The notes: generated by a model not told the origin, from the letters alone. Counted from the stretch's first letter, positions 37,187 through 45,929 are shown. The stretch: DNA of 64,000 nucleotides from Pseudomonas lurida (GCF_013522705.1 NZ_JAAMRE010000030.1:1-64000); one strand, 5' to 3'. Made by a program: numbers and translations.

Positions 37187-37498
37187 GCGTGCCGCTATGA
37201 CGACACCTTTGAGAATGCCAGGACCCGATTAAGAAATGGCTGTAAGACCATAGCACCCATATTACTGAAAGCTACTGATTCGCCATCATTCTGTCCAGTC
37301 GACGCCTGCTATTCAGCTCGGACGCCTTTTGACGACGCTCAGATCGGATACTCAATCATCTGTGGATTGCTCACCGTACGTGCCTGAAGGGAAGGTGGCA
37401 CGCCTCTAGCTGGCGATTGCTGAATAAGAGACACCAGAGCACTGTGAGGGCACTGAACGGCTTAGAGCGATTGATTAGAGCCTCAAAGGCGAGCACTT
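37187..37498. other. Intergenic region between ABC-3C operon and att site
   Basis: No gene is visible. The region should hold the promoter of the ABC-3C operon, which is transcribed leftward. I could not pick out a convincing -35/-10 pair. At the right end lie the TGCCCTAA repeats and the tRNA terminator. Confidence 0.5.
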
Positions 37499-37517
37499 TG
37501 CCCTAAAAATGCCCTAA
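37499..37517 (+). promoter_or_regulatory. Paired TGCCCTAA repeats, right end (candidate integrase arm sites)
   Basis: TGCCCTAA begins at 37499 and again at 37510, the same 11 bp spacing and the same orientation as the pair at 26853 and 26864. The pair lies about 75 bp inside the right att copy. Symmetric placement near both ends supports an integrase or excisionase binding role. Confidence 0.55.
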
Positions 37518-37534
37518 TAAGAACAACGGAAACG

Positions 37535-37572
37535 AAAAAGCCCCCGTAATCTTCAATGATTACGGGGGCTTC
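37535..37572 (-). terminator. Terminator of tRNA-Ser(CGA)
   Basis: On the minus strand AAGCCCCCGTAATC pairs with GATTACGGGGGCTT around ATTGAA and is followed by a T run. It lies just beyond the tRNA CCA end, within the island, so the island provides a new terminator for the tRNA it enters. The middle att copy has a homologous hairpin. Confidence 0.88.
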
Positions 37573-37580
37573 GTCTTGTT

Positions 37581-37612
37581 CAATAATGGCGGAGAGATAG
37601 GGATTCGAACCC
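37581..37612 (-). repeat. Proximal attachment site (3' end of tRNA-Ser)
   Basis: This is the functional copy: the 3' end of the tRNA gene, from the T-arm through CCA and a few downstream bases. It repeats at 26730-26759 and 24382-24410. The island junction lies here, so the tRNA stays intact after integration. Confidence 0.88.
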
Positions 37613-37676
37613 TAGGTACCGGTGAAGGTACAACGGATTTCGAATCCGTCCCATTCGGCCACTCTGGCATCTCTCC
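37587..37676 (-). tRNA. tRNA-Ser (anticodon CGA)
   Basis: The 90-base gene reads GGAGAGATGCCAGAGTGGCC from 37676 and ends with encoded CCA at 37587. The acceptor stem is GGAGAGA/TCTCTCC. The anticodon arm ACGGA-TTCGAAA-TCCGT gives anticodon CGA. The long variable arm (TTGTACCTTCACCGGTAC region) is the class II feature of tRNA-Ser, and the T-arm is GGGTTCGAATCCC. It lies downstream of purC on the same strand and is the integration target of the islands. Confidence 0.95.
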
Positions 37677-37759
37677 AACGGCGCGCATCATAACAGCCTG
37701 TTTCGTGGAAGCAAAGCTCTTGCGAGATTTTTTTCCGTGCTATCAGATGCTTGCGTCGA

Positions 37760-38473
37760 TTAAAGCGGTACGCCCAGACGGTTGGCGACTTCTTCGTAGG
37801 CTTCGATGACATCACCGAGGCCCTGACGGAAGCGGTCCTTGTCCATCTTCTTCTTGGTGTCCTTGTCCCACAGGCGGCAGCCGTCCGGGCTGAACTCGTC
37901 ACCCAGGACGATGGAGCCGTCATGGAATACGCCGAATTCCAGTTTGAAGTCCACCAACAGCAGGCCGGCGTCGTCGAACAGCTTGCTCAGCACGTCGTTG
38001 ACCTTGAGGGACAATTCCTTCATGCGCGCCAATTGCTCGGCGGTGCCCCAGCCGAAAGCCACAACGTGGGACTCGTTGATGAACGGGTCGCCCTTGGCAT
38101 CGTCTTTCAGGAACAGTTCGAAGGTGTAAGGGTTTAGCTTGAGGCCCTCCTCCACACCCAGGCGCTTGACCAGGCTGCCGGCGGCGTAGTTACGCACGAC
38201 GCACTCGACCGGGATCATGTCCAGTTTCTTCACCAGGCATTCGTTGTCGCCCAGCAGCTTGTCGAATTGGGTCGGAATACCGGCCGCTTCGAGCTTCTGC
38301 ATGATGAAGGCATTGAACTTGTTGTTCACCATGCCCTTGCGATCAAGTTGCTCGATGCGCTTGCCGTCGAACGCCGAGGTGTCGTTGCGAAACAGCAGGA
38401 TCAGGCGGTTGGCGTCGTCGGTCTTGTACACCGACTTGGCTTTGCCGCGGTAGAGTTCTTCACGTTTTTCCAT
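37760..38473 (-). CDS. purC: SAICAR synthetase (phosphoribosylaminoimidazole-succinocarboxamide synthase)
   Basis: This 237-residue enzyme begins [20 protein letters not shown]. It includes [29 protein letters not shown] and [10 protein letters not shown], all conserved in bacterial PurC. It joins CAIR to aspartate with ATP in de novo purine synthesis. It is the last protein gene of the leftward dapA-bamC-MBL-purC group and precedes tRNA-Ser by about 80 bp. The length is normal and no motif is missing. Confidence 0.97.
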   Translation of the reverse strand: MEKREELYRGKAKSVYKTDDANRLILLFRNDTSAFDGKRIEQLDRKGMVNNKFNAFIMQKLEAAGIPTQFDKLLGDNECLVKKLDMIPVECVVRNYAAGSLVKRLGVEEGLKLNPYTFELFLKDDAKGDPFINESHVVAFGWGTAEQLARMKELSLKVNDVLSKLFDDAGLLLVDFKLEFGVFHDGSIVLGDEFSPDGCRLWDKDTKKKMDKDRFRQGLGDVIEAYEEVANRLGVPL

Positions 38474-38500
38474 GATGGGCTCCGCTTTGAGTGAGGTGGG

Positions 38501-39259
38501 CTAGGCGATATGTCGCCAGTCGAGCCCTGAATCTTGATCGGCCAGTTGCAGCCAGTCCGGGTCGCACCCGAGGGTGTCGACAAAACATTGCCGGGCAAGC
38601 GTCGGCAGGTTGTTCTTGCTGCTCAGGTGGGCCAGGACCAGATGTTGCAGGTCTTGCCAGCCCAACTCATACACCAGGTACGCCGCCTGGTGGTTGTTCA
38701 AATGCCCCCGTTCGCCGCCCACCCGCTGCTTGAGAAAATACGGGTAGTGACCACGCGCCAGCAGGTCTCGACAGTGGTTGGACTCGATCATCAAGGCATC
38801 GAGGTTGCGGTAACCGTCCAGCACCTTGGCACAGTAGGAACCCAGGTCGGTGAGCACGCCGAAACGCCGCTCCCCATCGCTGAAGACATACTGCGTCGGT
38901 TCCTGAGCGTCGTGCGCGACGGCAATCACGTCGATGCTCAAGGCACCGACCTGCAACGTCTCGCCACCGGCCAGGAAACCTGCGGGTTCAATGGGTTTGC
39001 GCATCCCGCGCAAGGTACCGCGACTCAAGTACACCGGAAGATTGTAGCGCCGAGACAGCAAACCCACGCCATGCACGTGGTCGGCATGTTCGTGGGTCAC
39101 CAGAATCGCGCTCAGCTGCGTGGGGTGAACCCCCAGGCGCAGCAGGCGTCGCTCGGTTTCCCGCAGCGAGAAACCACAATCGACCAGCACATACGTGTCG
39201 TCATGGGCGACCAGCGTGCCGTTCCCTTGGCTACCGCTGCCGAGAACGGCAAAACGCAT
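38501..39259 (-). CDS. MBL-fold metallohydrolase (WalJ/YycJ-like)
   Basis: This 252-residue protein begins MRFAVLGSGSQGNGTLVAHD and has the metal motif THEHADH (H56, H58, D60, H61), LVDCGFSL before it and MIESNHC and LAHLSSKNN after it. This is the YycJ/WalJ branch, whose members act as 5'-3' exonucleases in Gram-positives; no exact substrate is established for the Pseudomonas form. It lies 28 bp after purC's start and 5 bp before bamC's stop, in one operon. Confidence 0.9.
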   Translation of the reverse strand: MRFAVLGSGSQGNGTLVAHDDTYVLVDCGFSLRETERRLLRLGVHPTQLSAILVTHEHADHVHGVGLLSRRYNLPVYLSRGTLRGMRKPIEPAGFLAGGETLQVGALSIDVIAVAHDAQEPTQYVFSDGERRFGVLTDLGSYCAKVLDGYRNLDALMIESNHCRDLLARGHYPYFLKQRVGGERGHLNNHQAAYLVYELGWQDLQHLVLAHLSSKNNLPTLARQCFVDTLGCDPDWLQLADQDSGLDWRHIA

Positions 39260-39263
39260 CGGA

Positions 39264-40379
39264 TCAGCCCAGGTTGTCCTGAATCACGCCCAACACTTTG
39301 CGCGCTGTTTCAGCCGGCGCTACGGTGTTGATGTTCTTCTCGACCGTGACTTGCACGGTTTCGCCAACCTTGCTCAAACGGACCTGATAACGCTCGGCGC
39401 GGGTCTCGACTTCTTCCTTGGTCGGTGTGCTGCCAAACAACTTGCCGAAGAAACCAGGCTCGTCATCCTTACGCTCGGCCTTTTCGGCGACGTTGATGTA
39501 GTAAAGACCCAGGCTGCGGTTGATGTCTTCAACGCGCCATGGGCCTTGCTCCAAGGCACGGCCGACGCTGGCCCAGGCGCGATCCAGGTCTTCACCCAGG
39601 TTCAGCACCACGTTGCCGCTGCCGTCCTCGGTGAGGCTGACGCGGCTTGGGGTGTCGTAATCGCGGGCAGCGAGCAGCGAGACCGAACCGCCCTTCTCGG
39701 AGATCCGGCTCATGCTGGCCAGCATTTCATCGACCAGTGCAGAGTCGACACCGGTATTGACCGAGCGATTGGTGAACTCGACGTTGGACGTGCTGCCGGC
39801 AGGGCGCTCGGCGCTCACCACATAGACTTCACTGGTATTGCGCTGTACGCCGGGTTCGATCCGCACGCGCACACGCGTTTCGCTATCGGCGGCGACGCCA
39901 CCGGCTTGCAGGCGCTTGGCCATGCTGGCGGACAATTCATTGCCCTGCTGCCACGCAGTGGTGAATTCACCGGTCTGCGGACGTTGTTCGTCAATGCGGA
40001 AACCGTTGTCCTGGAAGAACTGCACCGCCACCGGCCAGACTTCGGCAGGTGGGCGTTGAGCAACGATCCAGCGCGAGTCGCCGCTTTTCTGCAGGCTGTA
40101 GTCGCTGGCATCGGCCACGGCCGCGATCGGCTGTGGACGTGGCACCACGTACTCACCCTTGGTGGTGTCATCGGCGACGTTGCGTGGAATCGGCAGCAAT
40201 GGGTCAAGGCGCTTGGCGACATTGACGTCCGGCGGCAATTGCATCGGTTTGGTTGCTTGTGCTTCCAGATAATCGCTGCCGCGGTCACGGAAGTAGCCTT
40301 CCGGGCCCCAGATCCAACCGCAGCCGCTGGTGCTGGAGATAATCAAGGCAAGTGCGGAAAGTCCGGCCAATCGCTTCAT
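39264..40379 (-). CDS. bamC: Outer-membrane assembly lipoprotein BamC
   Basis: The start at ATG 40379 gives MKRLAGLSALALIISSTSGC, a lipoprotein signal peptide with lipobox SSTSGC (lipidated Cys20). The longer frame to 40625 lies inside dapA sequence. The 371-residue product contains the N-terminal unstructured lasso that binds BamD and two helix-grip domains (VWPVAVQFFQDNGFRID and RAWASVGRALEQGPWRVED). It is part of the BAM complex that folds outer-membrane proteins. It follows dapA with 17 bp between, the usual Pseudomonas order. Confidence 0.93.
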   Translation of the reverse strand: MKRLAGLSALALIISSTSGCGWIWGPEGYFRDRGSDYLEAQATKPMQLPPDVNVAKRLDPLLPIPRNVADDTTKGEYVVPRPQPIAAVADASDYSLQKSGDSRWIVAQRPPAEVWPVAVQFFQDNGFRIDEQRPQTGEFTTAWQQGNELSASMAKRLQAGGVAADSETRVRVRIEPGVQRNTSEVYVVSAERPAGSTSNVEFTNRSVNTGVDSALVDEMLASMSRISEKGGSVSLLAARDYDTPSRVSLTEDGSGNVVLNLGEDLDRAWASVGRALEQGPWRVEDINRSLGLYYINVAEKAERKDDEPGFFGKLFGSTPTKEEVETRAERYQVRLSKVGETVQVTVEKNINTVAPAETARKVLGVIQDNLG

Positions 40380-40396
40380 GCGTAGTGCTTCCTCAA

Positions 40397-41275
40397 TTAA
40401 ACCAGGACGCCGGACTGGCGCAGGGCCTGTCGCAGCGGTTCGTGACAGGCTTCGCTGAGACGGGTGAGCGGCAGACGGATACCGTCCGGCATCATGCCCA
40501 TCTCGAACAGCGCCCATTTCACGGGAATAGGGTTGGATTCGATAAACAGTGTCTTGTTGAGCGGCATCAGCTTCTCGTGGATCGCACGGGCTTTGGCGGC
40601 ATCGCCGGCGAGAGCGGCGGCGCACATGTCGCTCATGGCACGGGGGGCCACGTTGGCGGTCACGGAGATATTGCCCTTGCCGCCCAGCAGGATCAGCTCG
40701 ACGGCAGTGGCGTCGTCACCGGAATACACCAGGAAGTCGGCGCTCACGCTGGCCAGGATGTCCTTGGCGCGCTGCAGGTCGCCGGTGGCTTCCTTGATGC
40801 CGACGATGTTCGGCACGGTGGACAGGCGGATTACGGTCTCGGCCTTCATGTCGCAGGCGGTACGGCCCGGCACGTTATAGAGGATCTGCGGAATGTCGAC
40901 GGCTTCGGCAATGGTGCGGAAGTGCTGGTAAAGGCCTTCCTGGGTCGGCTTGTTGTAGTACGGGGTCACCAGCAGGCAGGCATCTGCACCGGCTTTCTTG
41001 GCGTTTTTGGTCAGTTCGATCGCTTCACGCGTCGAATTGGCGCCCGTGCCGGCGATGACCGCGATACGCCCGGCCACGCGCTTGACCACGAACTCGATGA
41101 CCTGGATATGTTCTTCCACATCGAGTGTGGCCGATTCACCCGTGGTGCCGACCGCAACAATGGCATTGGTGCCTTCTTGCAGGTGGAAGTCCACCAGTTT
41201 GCCCAGGCTGTCCCAGTCGAGATGACCTTGTGCATCCATGGGTGTGACCAGTGCCACCATACTGCCCGCAATCAT
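40397..41275 (-). CDS. dapA: 4-hydroxy-tetrahydrodipicolinate synthase (DapA)
   Basis: This 292-residue aldolase-type enzyme begins MIAGSMVALVTPMDAQGHLD. The Schiff-base lysine is K161 in GIKEATGD, and LYNVPGRTACDM holds the catalytic Tyr and Arg region. AVGTTGESAT completes the signature. It condenses pyruvate with aspartate semialdehyde in lysine and diaminopimelate synthesis. The start at 41275 has a GGAG site; the frame extends to 41455 without function. It is divergent from gcvR with about 270 bp between. Confidence 0.97.
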   Translation of the reverse strand: MIAGSMVALVTPMDAQGHLDWDSLGKLVDFHLQEGTNAIVAVGTTGESATLDVEEHIQVIEFVVKRVAGRIAVIAGTGANSTREAIELTKNAKKAGADACLLVTPYYNKPTQEGLYQHFRTIAEAVDIPQILYNVPGRTACDMKAETVIRLSTVPNIVGIKEATGDLQRAKDILASVSADFLVYSGDDATAVELILLGGKGNISVTANVAPRAMSDMCAAALAGDAAKARAIHEKLMPLNKTLFIESNPIPVKWALFEMGMMPDGIRLPLTRLSEACHEPLRQALRQSGVLV

Positions 41276-41548
41276 GCAACCGCTCCTGCCGGAAAAAGAG
41301 AGCCGTAATGGTACTGGCGCCAAGATGCTTGCACAAGCGAAGTACCGCGTGAGGATGCGTTCTGACGCAACTAAACGGCGATCGATGCCATCATCGGGCC
41401 AAAGGGCGATTCGAGGACCGCTGGAATCGGGCCGATGACGCAATGAAATCGCCACCTCCTAGCCCTTGGCGACGCTTTTCGCTACCCTTGATCCTTTGAT
41501 CGATACGGCCCTCTCGGTATCGACCGCTCATCGCTTTAGGAAGGCTGC

Positions 41549-42109
41549 ATGTCCACCCCCACAGTTCGCGAACAATTCCTTGTTATCAGTGCCCTCGGCG
41601 CCAACCCCATGGAGCTGACCAACGTCCTGTGCCGCGCCAGCCATGAGAACCGCTGCGCCGTCGTAACCTCTCGCCTGACCCGCCATGGCGAGTGCAGCGC
41701 CCTGGTGCTGCAGATTTCCGGGACCTGGGACGCCCTGGCGCGCCTGGAGACCGGCCTGCCGGGCCTGGCCAAGAAGCATGACTTCACCGTTAACGTGGTA
41801 CGCAGTGCGGCCCTGGAGAACCGTCCCCAGGCCCTGCCTTACGTAGCTTATGTCAGCTCGGCCTACCGTTCGGACATCGTCAATGAGCTGTGCCAGTTCT
41901 TCATCGACCATAACGTCGAGCTGGAGAACCTGACGTGCGACACCTACCAGGCGCCGCAGACCGGCGGCACCATGCTCAACGCCACATTCACCGTGACGTT
42001 GCCGGCCGGCGTGCAGATCAGTTGGCTGCGCGACCAGTTCCTGGATTTCGCCGATGCGCTGAACCTCGACGCCCTGATCGAACCGTGGCGACCACAGAAC
42101 CCAATGTAA
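41549..42109 (+). CDS. gcvR: GcvR-type regulator with two ACT domains
   Basis: This 186-residue protein has an N-terminal ACT domain (about 8-80, EQFLVISALGANPMELTN) and a second (about 98-175, YVAYVSSAYRSDIVNELCQF). It has no DNA-binding domain. E. coli GcvR binds GcvA to repress glycine cleavage genes; the Pseudomonas protein is named by similarity. It is 10 bp before the bcp gene, and the dapA-gcvR-bcp order is conserved in Pseudomonas. The amino-acid effector is presumably glycine. Confidence 0.88.
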   Translation: MSTPTVREQFLVISALGANPMELTNVLCRASHENRCAVVTSRLTRHGECSALVLQISGTWDALARLETGLPGLAKKHDFTVNVVRSAALENRPQALPYVAYVSSAYRSDIVNELCQFFIDHNVELENLTCDTYQAPQTGGTMLNATFTVTLPAGVQISWLRDQFLDFADALNLDALIEPWRPQNPM

Positions 42110-42119
42110 GGATGTACCC

Positions 42120-42593
42120 ATGGCGGTAGTCATCGACCAACCCGTACCCGACTTCGAAGCCCAGGCCACCAGCGGCCGGACGTTCAGCCTGGCCGCCCTC
42201 AAGGGCAAGCAGGTGGTGCTCTACTTTTACCCCAAGGACAGCACGCCGGGCTGCACCACCCAGGGCCAGGGCTTCCGCGACCAGCACGCAGCGTTCCAGG
42301 CTGCCGACACCGAAGTGTTCGGCGTGTCGCGCGACAGCGTGAAGTCCCACGAAAACTTCAAAGCCAAGCAAGCATTCCCCTTTGAGCTGCTCAGCGACAA
42401 GGACGAAGCGGTCTGCCAGCTGTTTGACGTGATCAAGTTGAAGAAGCTGTATGGCAAGGAATACCTGGGCGTGGACCGCAGCACGTTCCTGATCGATAAA
42501 GACGGTGTGCTGCGCCAGGAATGGCGCGGCGTGAAAGTGCCGGGGCATGTGGATGCGGTGCTGGCCGCCGCCCAGGCCTTGAACAAGGCCTGA
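42120..42593 (+). CDS. bcp: Thiol peroxidase Bcp (peroxiredoxin Q type)
   Basis: This 157-residue peroxiredoxin has its peroxidatic Cys at C45 in KDSTPGCTTQGQGFRD. The resolving Cys found at position 50 in E. coli Bcp is Gln here; C99 (DEAVCQLFDV) could serve instead. It reduces peroxides with thioredoxin as donor. It starts 10 bp after gcvR, so the two are probably one transcript. It ends before a stem-loop at 42604. Confidence 0.93.
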   Translation: MAVVIDQPVPDFEAQATSGRTFSLAALKGKQVVLYFYPKDSTPGCTTQGQGFRDQHAAFQAADTEVFGVSRDSVKSHENFKAKQAFPFELLSDKDEAVCQLFDVIKLKKLYGKEYLGVDRSTFLIDKDGVLRQEWRGVKVPGHVDAVLAAAQALNKA

Positions 42594-42603
42594 ACCGGCA
42601 TCG

Positions 42604-42629
42604 GCAGGCGAGGGCCTGCTCTCGCCTGC
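42604..42629. terminator. Stem-loop between convergent bcp and tusA-like genes
   Basis: GCAGGCGAG pairs with CTCGCCTGC across an 8-base loop in the 57 bp gap between the convergent genes. No U run follows on either strand, so termination is likely weak or Rho-assisted. Confidence 0.5.
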
Positions 42630-42650
42630 AGCGGCAGCGGGCCAGACAGA

Positions 42651-42890
42651 TCAGGCCTTGCGCAACCAATACCGGTACACACCGCAGGCATCTTCTTCGC
42701 GCAACAAGGTGTGCCCGGCCAGTTTGGCGAAGGTACGGAAGTCGCGCTGCGAGCCTGCATCGGTGGCGATCACCTTGAGCACCGCACCGCTGGCCAATCG
42801 ATTGAGCTCCAGCTTGGCCTTGAGCAAGGGCAACGGGCAATTGAGGCCGCTGGCATCAAGCTCGGCGTCGAAGGCGATGGGGTCGGTCAT
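42651..42890 (-). CDS. TusA/SirA-family sulfur-carrier protein
   Basis: This 79-residue protein contains the active-site motif of the family: Cys18 in LNCPLPLLKAK. The remainder (VLKVIATDAGSQRDFRTF) follows the TusA fold. Members carry persulfide for tRNA thiolation, molybdenum cofactor or other sulfur pathways. This is a Pseudomonas second-type TusA-like protein whose pathway is not clear; no tus partners are nearby. It converges on bcp and is divergent from bepA with about 95 bp between starts. Confidence 0.88.
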   Translation of the reverse strand: MTDPIAFDAELDASGLNCPLPLLKAKLELNRLASGAVLKVIATDAGSQRDFRTFAKLAGHTLLREEDACGVYRYWLRKA

Positions 42891-42985
42891 GTCTTACTCC
42901 GGGACAAGCATTCGGGGCGCTTAGAATATCTGGTCCGAAGCTCAGTGTCCGGCTACAGTAAGCTCTTTGTCGAAAGGCCTCGTGC

Positions 42986-44419
42986 ATGAATTTTTTGCGC
43001 CCTTCCCTGCTGACGCTGGCCTGTCTGCTGGCCTCTCCCGGCTTCGCCGATGACTTGCCGTCGCTGGGCGACGCCAGTTCTGCCATTGTCTCGCCGCAAC
43101 AGGAATACCAACTGGGTCGTGCCTGGCTGGCGTACCTGCGGGGCCAGGTCTCGCAGCTCAACGACCCCCAACTCAAGGATTATGTTGAAACCAGCGTCTA
43201 CAAGCTGGTGGAGACCAGCCAGGTCAACGACCGGCGCCTGGAATTCATCCTGATCAACAGCCCGCAATTGAACGCCTTTGCCGCACCGGGCGGGATTGTC
43301 GGGGTCAACGGCGGACTGTTCCTCAATGCCCAGACCGAAGGCGAATACGCCTCGGTGCTGGCTCACGAGCTGGCTCACTTATCCCAGCGCCACTTCGCAC
43401 GAGGCGTTGAAGCACAACAGCGCATGCAGGTACCGATGATGGCCGCACTGCTCGGCGGCATCATCGCTGCCGCAGCAGGCGCGGGCGACGCTGGCATTGC
43501 AGCGATTGCCGGCACTCAGGCCGCAGCGATCCAGGAGCAGCGTCGTTTTTCCCGGCAGAATGAACAAGAGGCCGACCGCATCGGCATCGTCAATCTGGAA
43601 AAAGCCGGTTACGACCCACGCTCGATGCCAACCATGTTCGAGCGCTTGATGCGCCAATACCGCTTCGACGCCAAGCCACCGGAATTCCTGTTGACTCACC
43701 CGGTAACCGAGTCCCGGATCGCCGACACCCGCAACCGCGCCGAACAAGCCAAGCCCGGCGGCAAGGAAGACAGCCTGCGCTACCAGTTGATTCGCGCACG
43801 GGTGCAGTTGAAATACGAAGACACCCCAGGCCTGGCTGCGAAACGCTTCCAGGCACAGCTCGACGAAAATCCAAAGAACGATGTGGCGCGCTACGGCCTC
43901 GCCATTGCTCAGATCAAAGGCACGAAACTCAAGGAAGCACGGGAAAACCTGGCGCCGCTGCTGGCTAAGGCTCCCAACGATATCACCTACAACCTGGCGC
44001 AGATCGAGCTGGACATCATCAACAACCGCCTGCCCGATGCCCAGCAACGCACCGACAAGATGCTCACCCAATACCCCAGTAACTACCCGCTGAATCAGGT
44101 CCGGGTCGACCTGCTGCTCAAGCAGAATCGCACCGCCGATGCGGAAAAGGCCCTGGATGCGCTGCTCAAATCCCGCCCGGATGATCCGGACGTGTGGTAT
44201 CAGGTCGCCGAGACGCGCGGTTTGTCCGGCAACATCATCGGCCTGCACCAGGCCCGCGCCGAATACTTCGCGCTGGTAGGCGACTTCCAGCAGGCTATCC
44301 AACAATTGGACTTTGCCAAGCGCCGTGCCGGCAACAACTTCCCGCTGTCGTCGCGGATCGATGCGCGCCAGCGTGAGTTGATCGAACAGGAACGACTGGT
44401 CAAAGGGATGATGAGCTGA
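42986..44419 (+). CDS. bepA: Periplasmic M48 protease/chaperone BepA-like
   Basis: This 477-residue protein has a signal peptide (MNFLRPSLLTLACLLASPGF, cleavage after FA), an M48 metalloprotease domain with HELAH (H127, E128, H131) and downstream zinc ligand in EQEADRIGI. From about residue 260 a TPR-like region follows (about 280-460: RYGLAIAQIKGTKLKEAREN). E. coli BepA degrades misfolded LptD and BAM substrates. It ends before a strong terminator at 44433. The length fits the family. Confidence 0.9.
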   Translation: MNFLRPSLLTLACLLASPGFADDLPSLGDASSAIVSPQQEYQLGRAWLAYLRGQVSQLNDPQLKDYVETSVYKLVETSQVNDRRLEFILINSPQLNAFAAPGGIVGVNGGLFLNAQTEGEYASVLAHELAHLSQRHFARGVEAQQRMQVPMMAALLGGIIAAAAGAGDAGIAAIAGTQAAAIQEQRRFSRQNEQEADRIGIVNLEKAGYDPRSMPTMFERLMRQYRFDAKPPEFLLTHPVTESRIADTRNRAEQAKPGGKEDSLRYQLIRARVQLKYEDTPGLAAKRFQAQLDENPKNDVARYGLAIAQIKGTKLKEARENLAPLLAKAPNDITYNLAQIELDIINNRLPDAQQRTDKMLTQYPSNYPLNQVRVDLLLKQNRTADAEKALDALLKSRPDDPDVWYQVAETRGLSGNIIGLHQARAEYFALVGDFQQAIQQLDFAKRRAGNNFPLSSRIDARQRELIEQERLVKGMMS

Positions 44420-44432
44420 ATCCATCGCCCAC

Positions 44433-44473
44433 AAAAAAGCCCCGCTCTCTCTAAAGGAAAGCGGGGCTTTTTA
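44433..44473. terminator. Bidirectional terminator between bepA and mucD
   Basis: AAAAAAGCCCCGCT pairs with AGCGGGGCTTTTT around a 12-base loop, with A-rich and T-rich flanks on both sides. It serves bepA (plus strand) and the end of mucD (minus strand). Confidence 0.93.
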
Positions 44474-44486
44474 TTGAGCTGGCGCG

Positions 44487-45929
44487 TTACTCGGCCAGTT
44501 TGAACGTAATGAAGCTGGCACGGCCTTGACGCAGTACACGCATCGACACAGAACGATTCTTCGGCAGCGCTTTGGCAATGTCAGTGAACTGCTTGGTCGT
44601 GTCGATCGCCTGGTTGTTCAGGTGCGTAATCACATCACCCGGTTGCAGACCGATCAACGCGGCAGGCCCATCCTGCACTTCCTTGATTACCACACCGCTC
44701 TTGAGGTCGAAGCTCTTCTTCTGCTCGTCAGTCAGCTCGGCCACCGCAATGCCCAGGCGATTGCTGCTGCGCTCGGCGCCCGGCTTGGTATTACCCAGCG
44801 CATCCAGGGTGGCGCCTTCTTCAGGAATGGCGCCGACGGTCAGCTCCACATTCTGACGCTTTCCATCACGGATCACTTCGAGCTTGGCTTTACTGCCCGC
44901 CTTCAATGCACCGACCAGATGCGGCAGGTCGGCCGACATGATGATCGGCTGGCCATTCATGCTCAGGATCACGTCACCGACCTGCAGGCCACCCTTGGCG
45001 GCCGGACCATTGTCCTGAATCTGCGCAACCAGTGCGCCCGCCGGTTTGTCGAGCCCGAAGGATTCAGCCAGGTCCTTGTTCACTTCCTGGATTACCACGC
45101 CCAACCAGCCACGACTGACCTTGCCACCGCTTTTGAGCTGATTGGAAACATCCATGGCCACGTCGATCGGAATGGCAAACGACACGCCCATGAAGCCACC
45201 GGAACGGGTATAGATCTGCGAGTTGATCCCTACGACTTCACCCGCCAGATTGAACAGCGGCCCACCGGAATTACCCGGGTTGATCGGGACGTCAGTCTGG
45301 ATGAACGGCACGTAGTTTTCATTGGGCAGGCTACGACCAATGGCGCTGACGATACCTTGCGTTACCGTATGGTCAAAGCCAAAAGGCGAACCGATGGCGA
45401 CCACCCACTGACCGGCTTTCAGGTCTTGGGACTTGCCCAGTTTCAGCACCGGCAGATCCTTGCCATCGATCTTTAACAACGCCACATCGGAGCGCGGATC
45501 GGTGCCTATCAACTTGGCTTTGAGTTCGCTGCGATCAGCCAGGCGCACGAGGATCTCGTCCGCATCGGCAATCACGTGATTATTGGTGAGAATGTAACCA
45601 TCCGGGGAAATGATGAAGCCCGAACCCAGCGATTGCGCTTCACGCTGACCGCCACCACCGCCACCCCGTGGCGCCCGGGGTTGTGGCATGCCACGCTCGA
45701 AAAACTCACGCAACATGGGCGGCAGGCCTTCGAGATCCGGCATCTGCTGGTTCGACACTTTGCGATCCGGCAGCTTCTGCGTGGTACTGATGTTCACTAC
45801 GGCTGGCGAGGCCTGCTCAACCAGTTGGGTGAAGTCAGGCAGATCGGCCGCTTGCACAGGCACCGCCTGACCCAGCACCAACACCGTGGCGATTATGGAT
45901 AGATAGGATTTCAAACGTGGTATCGACAT
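44487..45929 (-). CDS. mucD: Periplasmic serine protease MucD (DegP-like)
   Basis: This 480-residue protein has a signal peptide (cleavage near VQA-AD), a trypsin-like domain with triad H118 (TNNHVIAD), D148 (RSDVALLK) and S221 (NPGNSGGP), a glycine-rich stretch at 88-95, and two PDZ domains (about 265-360 and 385-475). MucD degrades misfolded envelope proteins and limits AlgU activation. It is separated from mucB by 235 bp with no mucC between, so it may have its own promoter. Confidence 0.95.
   Translation of the reverse strand: MSIPRLKSYLSIIATVLVLGQAVPVQAADLPDFTQLVEQASPAVVNISTTQKLPDRKVSNQQMPDLEGLPPMLREFFERGMPQPRAPRGGGGGGQREAQSLGSGFIISPDGYILTNNHVIADADEILVRLADRSELKAKLIGTDPRSDVALLKIDGKDLPVLKLGKSQDLKAGQWVVAIGSPFGFDHTVTQGIVSAIGRSLPNENYVPFIQTDVPINPGNSGGPLFNLAGEVVGINSQIYTRSGGFMGVSFAIPIDVAMDVSNQLKSGGKVSRGWLGVVIQEVNKDLAESFGLDKPAGALVAQIQDNGPAAKGGLQVGDVILSMNGQPIIMSADLPHLVGALKAGSKAKLEVIRDGKRQNVELTVGAIPEEGATLDALGNTKPGAERSSNRLGIAVAELTDEQKKSFDLKSGVVIKEVQDGPAALIGLQPGDVITHLNNQAIDTTKQFTDIAKALPKNRSVSMRVLRQGRASFITFKLAE

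Larger units (their letters stand above)
26730..37612. mobile_element. Integrative island in tRNA-Ser(CGA), about 10.9 kb, with defence-like cargo
   Basis: The island is bounded by a direct repeat of the tRNA-Ser 3' end (26730-26759 and 37581-37612). It has its own integrase (33305) and excisionase-like gene, and TGCCCTAA repeat pairs just inside both ends. The cargo is a DUF4238 gene, an AbiV gene beside a protease gene, several phage-derived genes and fragments, and an ABC-3C system between the integrase and the tRNA. Cargo genes at 28185-31248 and 34563-37186 are clearly more AT-rich than the chromosome. No structural phage genes remain apart from fragments, so it is a satellite-like or decayed prophage island. 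Confidence 0.82.
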
